Source: JAIMBK01 sp040755215
GTDB taxonomy: Bacteria > Bacillota > Desulfotomaculia > Desulfotomaculales > Nap2-2B
DNA length: 32,533 nt
Reading direction: 5' to 3'
NCBI GenBank assembly: GCA_040755215.1
Contig: JBFMBG010000034.1
Span: forward strand, 1-32,533
The notes under the pieces are model-generated. The model did not search any database. It saw nothing but the letters and a program-made list of their open reading frames with translations, and was not told where the DNA came from. Numbering within the stretch: the first letter of the stretch is position 1; every line of letters starts with the position of its first letter. Position numbers and translations under genes: made by a program. Below, in pieces: positions 30,548-32,533 of the stretch.

Positions 30548-32533
30548 CCATGGCCGCGTCCAGCATGGCCAGCAGCTGGCTTTTTTCGAATCCTTTCTGG
30601 CCGGCGGCGCCGCTAGGGCAGGCCGCCACGCACGCTCCGCAGCCCTGGCAAAGGGCCTCGACGACCTCCGCTTTCCCGGTTTCCTCGTTAAGCAGGCGGG
30701 CCTGGTAGTCGCAAACCTGGATGCAGATTCCGCAGCCGACGCAAATTTCCTGGTCGGTGGTCGAAACGATGGCGACATTTTCCAGATGTTCTTTGGAAAG
30801 CAAGGTCGCCGCCCGCATGGCGGCGGCATAGGCTTGCGCCAGCGATTCTTCCAAAAGTTTGGGAGAATGGGCCAGGCCGCACAGGTAAAGGCCGTCGGCG
30901 GCAAAATCCACCGGGCGCAGTTTCAGGTGGGCTTCTAAGAAAAACCCGTCGCTGTTTAAAGGGACCTTAAAAAGCTGGCTTAAACGGTTATTATCTTCGG
31001 CAGGGACGATTCCTGCGCTCAGCACGAGTAAATCCGCCTTGAGAATCAGGTTTTTCTGGAGAATAGGATCAAAAGCAGTGATTTCCAGGCCGTCCGGTAA
31101 AGATTCAACGGCGGGTTTCTTTTCCGGTTCGTAACGGATAAAGATCACGCCGGCCATTCGGGCCCGGGTGTAAAATTCCTCAGTTAAGCCGTAAGTACGC
31201 ATTTCCCGGTAAAGGACGTAAATGTTTGCCCGGGGGTTTAACTCTTTGAGCCGAAGGGCGTTTTTAATCGCCGTCAGGCAGCAAATCCGGCTGCAGTACG
31301 GGCGTTCCTCGTCCCGGGAACCTACGCACTGAATCATCACCACGTCATTGGGTGTTTCGCCGCGGGCCAGCCGCGCTTCGAACTCTTTTTGGGTCACTAC
31401 CCGCGGGTCGCTGCCGTACAGGTATTCCCTGGGCCGGTATTCCCCGGCTCCGGTGGCGATAATGGTTGCCCCGTGTTCGATTTCCCGCTCAATGCCGGCG
31501 ACGGAAAGTTTCGTCCGGTAATTGCCGGGATAACCCCTGGTATCGATGATGCGGGTTTCCAGCAAGACCTCGATAAGGGGGTTGCTTTGGATTTCGGCTT
31601 TCAAGTTGGTCAGGAGGTCTTTTGGGTTGTTGCCGTAAATTGTATAGTAAAGATGGTTTAAGTGACCGCCCAAAAGGTTGGTTTTTTCCACGAGCGTCAC
31701 TTTGAACCCTTGTCCGGCCAGCGCAAGGGCCGCCGTAAGGCCGGCCGCGCCGCCGCCCACGACCAGGGCGCCGGGGTTGACTGCGCTGGCGGAGGGCGTA
31801 ATCGGCGAAAGCAGTTTTACTTTGGCTACGGCCATTTTAATTAATTCCCGCGCTTTGGCGGTGGCTGCCTCCGGGTAGTTGCGGTGGACCCAGGAGGAAT
31901 GTTCCCGGATGTTGACGTGTTCGTAGAGGTAGGGATTTAAGCCTGTTTCGCGCATTACGCTTTGGAATAAAGGCGCGTGCGTCCGCGGTGTGCAGGAAGC
32001 GACCACCACGCGGTTCAGATTGTGTTCCAGAATGGCCGATTTAATTTGCGTGATGCTGTCCTGGGAACAGGTGAATAAGAATTCCTGCACGTGCACTACA
32101 TCTTTCAGCCGGGATGCGTAAGCGACCAGTTTGGCGACGTTAATGGTGCCGGCAATATTGATTCCACAATTGCAGACAAACACGCCGATCCGCGGCTTTT
32201 GACCGGTGACGTCCCTTTCCGGGGGGAATTCTATTTTCTTCGTGGCTGTTCCCCGGACATCGCTTAAAAGCTGCGCGGCGGCGCAGGCGGCCGCACTCGC
32301 CTCCATCACCGTCTCCGGGATGTCCTTGGGGCCTCTGAAGACCCCGCCGGCGTAAATCCCGGGGCGGGTGGTACACCCGGGGGCGAACTCGGAAGAAGCA
32401 CAGAAACCGTACTGGTCGAGTTCAACGCGGGCGGCTTCGGCCAGCTCCCGGATTCCTGCGGGCGGGTTAAGGCCTACGGCCAGTACGACGAGATCGAAGG
32501 TTTCCGTGCAGAGGGTGCCGTCTTCGAGGGCGT
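30543..32533 (-). CDS. hdrA: Second large HdrA-like subunit, 5' end outside the window
   Basis: The frame is open to the right edge (663 codons in the window). It begins within the first FAD domain (TFDLVVLAVGLNPPAG), then PKDIPETVMEASAAACAAAQ, the middle domain RIGVFVCNCGINIAGTINV with REHSSWVHRNYPEAAT, the second FAD fold VVGGGAAGLTAALALAGQGF and C-terminal CVGCGICIQVC and CQGCGACVAACP. Same architecture and high similarity to the gene at 27464, so a tandem duplication. It should act in the same electron-bifurcating complex or a parallel one. Its TGA lies in the intergenic repeat. Confidence 0.9.
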   Translation of the reverse strand, partial: ALEDGTLCTETFDLVVLAVGLNPPAGIRELAEAARVELDQYGFCASSEFAPGCTTRPGIYAGGVFRGPKDIPETVMEASAAACAAAQLLSDVRGTATKKIEFPPERDVTGQKPRIGVFVCNCGINIAGTINVAKLVAYASRLKDVVHVQEFLFTCSQDSITQIKSAILEHNLNRVVVASCTPRTHAPLFQSVMRETGLNPYLYEHVNIREHSSWVHRNYPEAATAKARELIKMAVAKVKLLSPITPSASAVNPGALVVGGGAAGLTAALALAGQGFKVTLVEKTNLLGGHLNHLYYTIYGNNPKDLLTNLKAEIQSNPLIEVLLETRIIDTRGYPGNYRTKLSVAGIEREIEHGATIIATGAGEYRPREYLYGSDPRVVTQKEFEARLARGETPNDVVMIQCVGSRDEERPYCSRICCLTAIKNALRLKELNPRANIYVLYREMRTYGLTEEFYTRARMAGVIFIRYEPEKKPAVESLPDGLEITAFDPILQKNLILKADLLVLSAGIVPAEDNNRLSQLFKVPLNSDGFFLEAHLKLRPVDFAADGLYLCGLAHSPKLLEESLAQAYAAAMRAATLLSKEHLENVAIVSTTDQEICVGCGICIQVCDYQARLLNEETGKAEVVEALCQGCGACVAACPSGAAGQKGFEKSQLLAMLDAAMG

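Overview
The window looks like chromosomal DNA of a strictly anaerobic, probably thermophilic Clostridia-type bacterium (Peptococcaceae or Moorella-like sulfate reducers/acetogens). This is inferred from gene content only: HdrA/MvhD/FdhB-type electron-transfer genes, a selenocysteine codon, an acetogen-type CO dehydrogenase remnant, Mrp and ferredoxin-bearing MinD ATPases, Shine-Dalgarno sites with TTG/GTG starts, and many Fe-S proteins. No rRNA or tRNA genes were seen.

Layout. (1) 1-956: ubiX and a metF fragment. (2) 1100-9090: a Fe-S/metallocluster region with four NifX-like proteins, two MinD-ferredoxin ATPases, Mrp, a DUF134 regulator, an FmdB zinc ribbon, a DUF5320 protein and an HdrD-like oxidoreductase. 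Four of its promoters share one inverted repeat (TTCATAA...TTATGAA) around the -10 box. Two decayed MinD starts and an iscU fragment show that the region grew by duplication and decay. (3) 9322-11899, minus strand: DUF169, PHP and two DUF2889 proteins. (4) 12123-12641: two convergent small zinc-ribbon genes, one with a probable homopolymer frameshift. (5) 12730-16096: a structured leader with a terminator, then a FecCD/ATPase/lipoprotein uptake system. (6) 16100-19224: decayed genes (trmO tail, Rpn-type transposase, radical SAM, N-truncated acsA) around one intact ferredoxin. (7) 19339-25816: an unknown ORF, then a minus-strand type IV CRISPR-Cas operon with a RecD-like helicase (cas7/csf2, csf1, cas5/csf3, cas6, recD) and a three-unit 66-67 bp repeat between cas6 and recD. 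(8) 25840-32533, minus strand: two tandem large hdrA genes (one cut by the window edge), mvhD with an in-frame UGA, and an FdhB/FrhB-like subunit.

The outstanding system is the type IV CRISPR-Cas locus with a RecD-family helicase in place of DinG, without visible cas1/cas2. It starts only 23 bp after the hdrA-hdrA-mvhD-fdhB operon on the same strand. It matches what I recall being named subtype IV-D, so the class is probably described, but the small degenerate repeat and the setting deserve attention. Other notable items are the selenocysteine MvhD with its SECIS-like hairpin, the shared promoter/operator motif, and the order-swapped CO dehydrogenase remnants.
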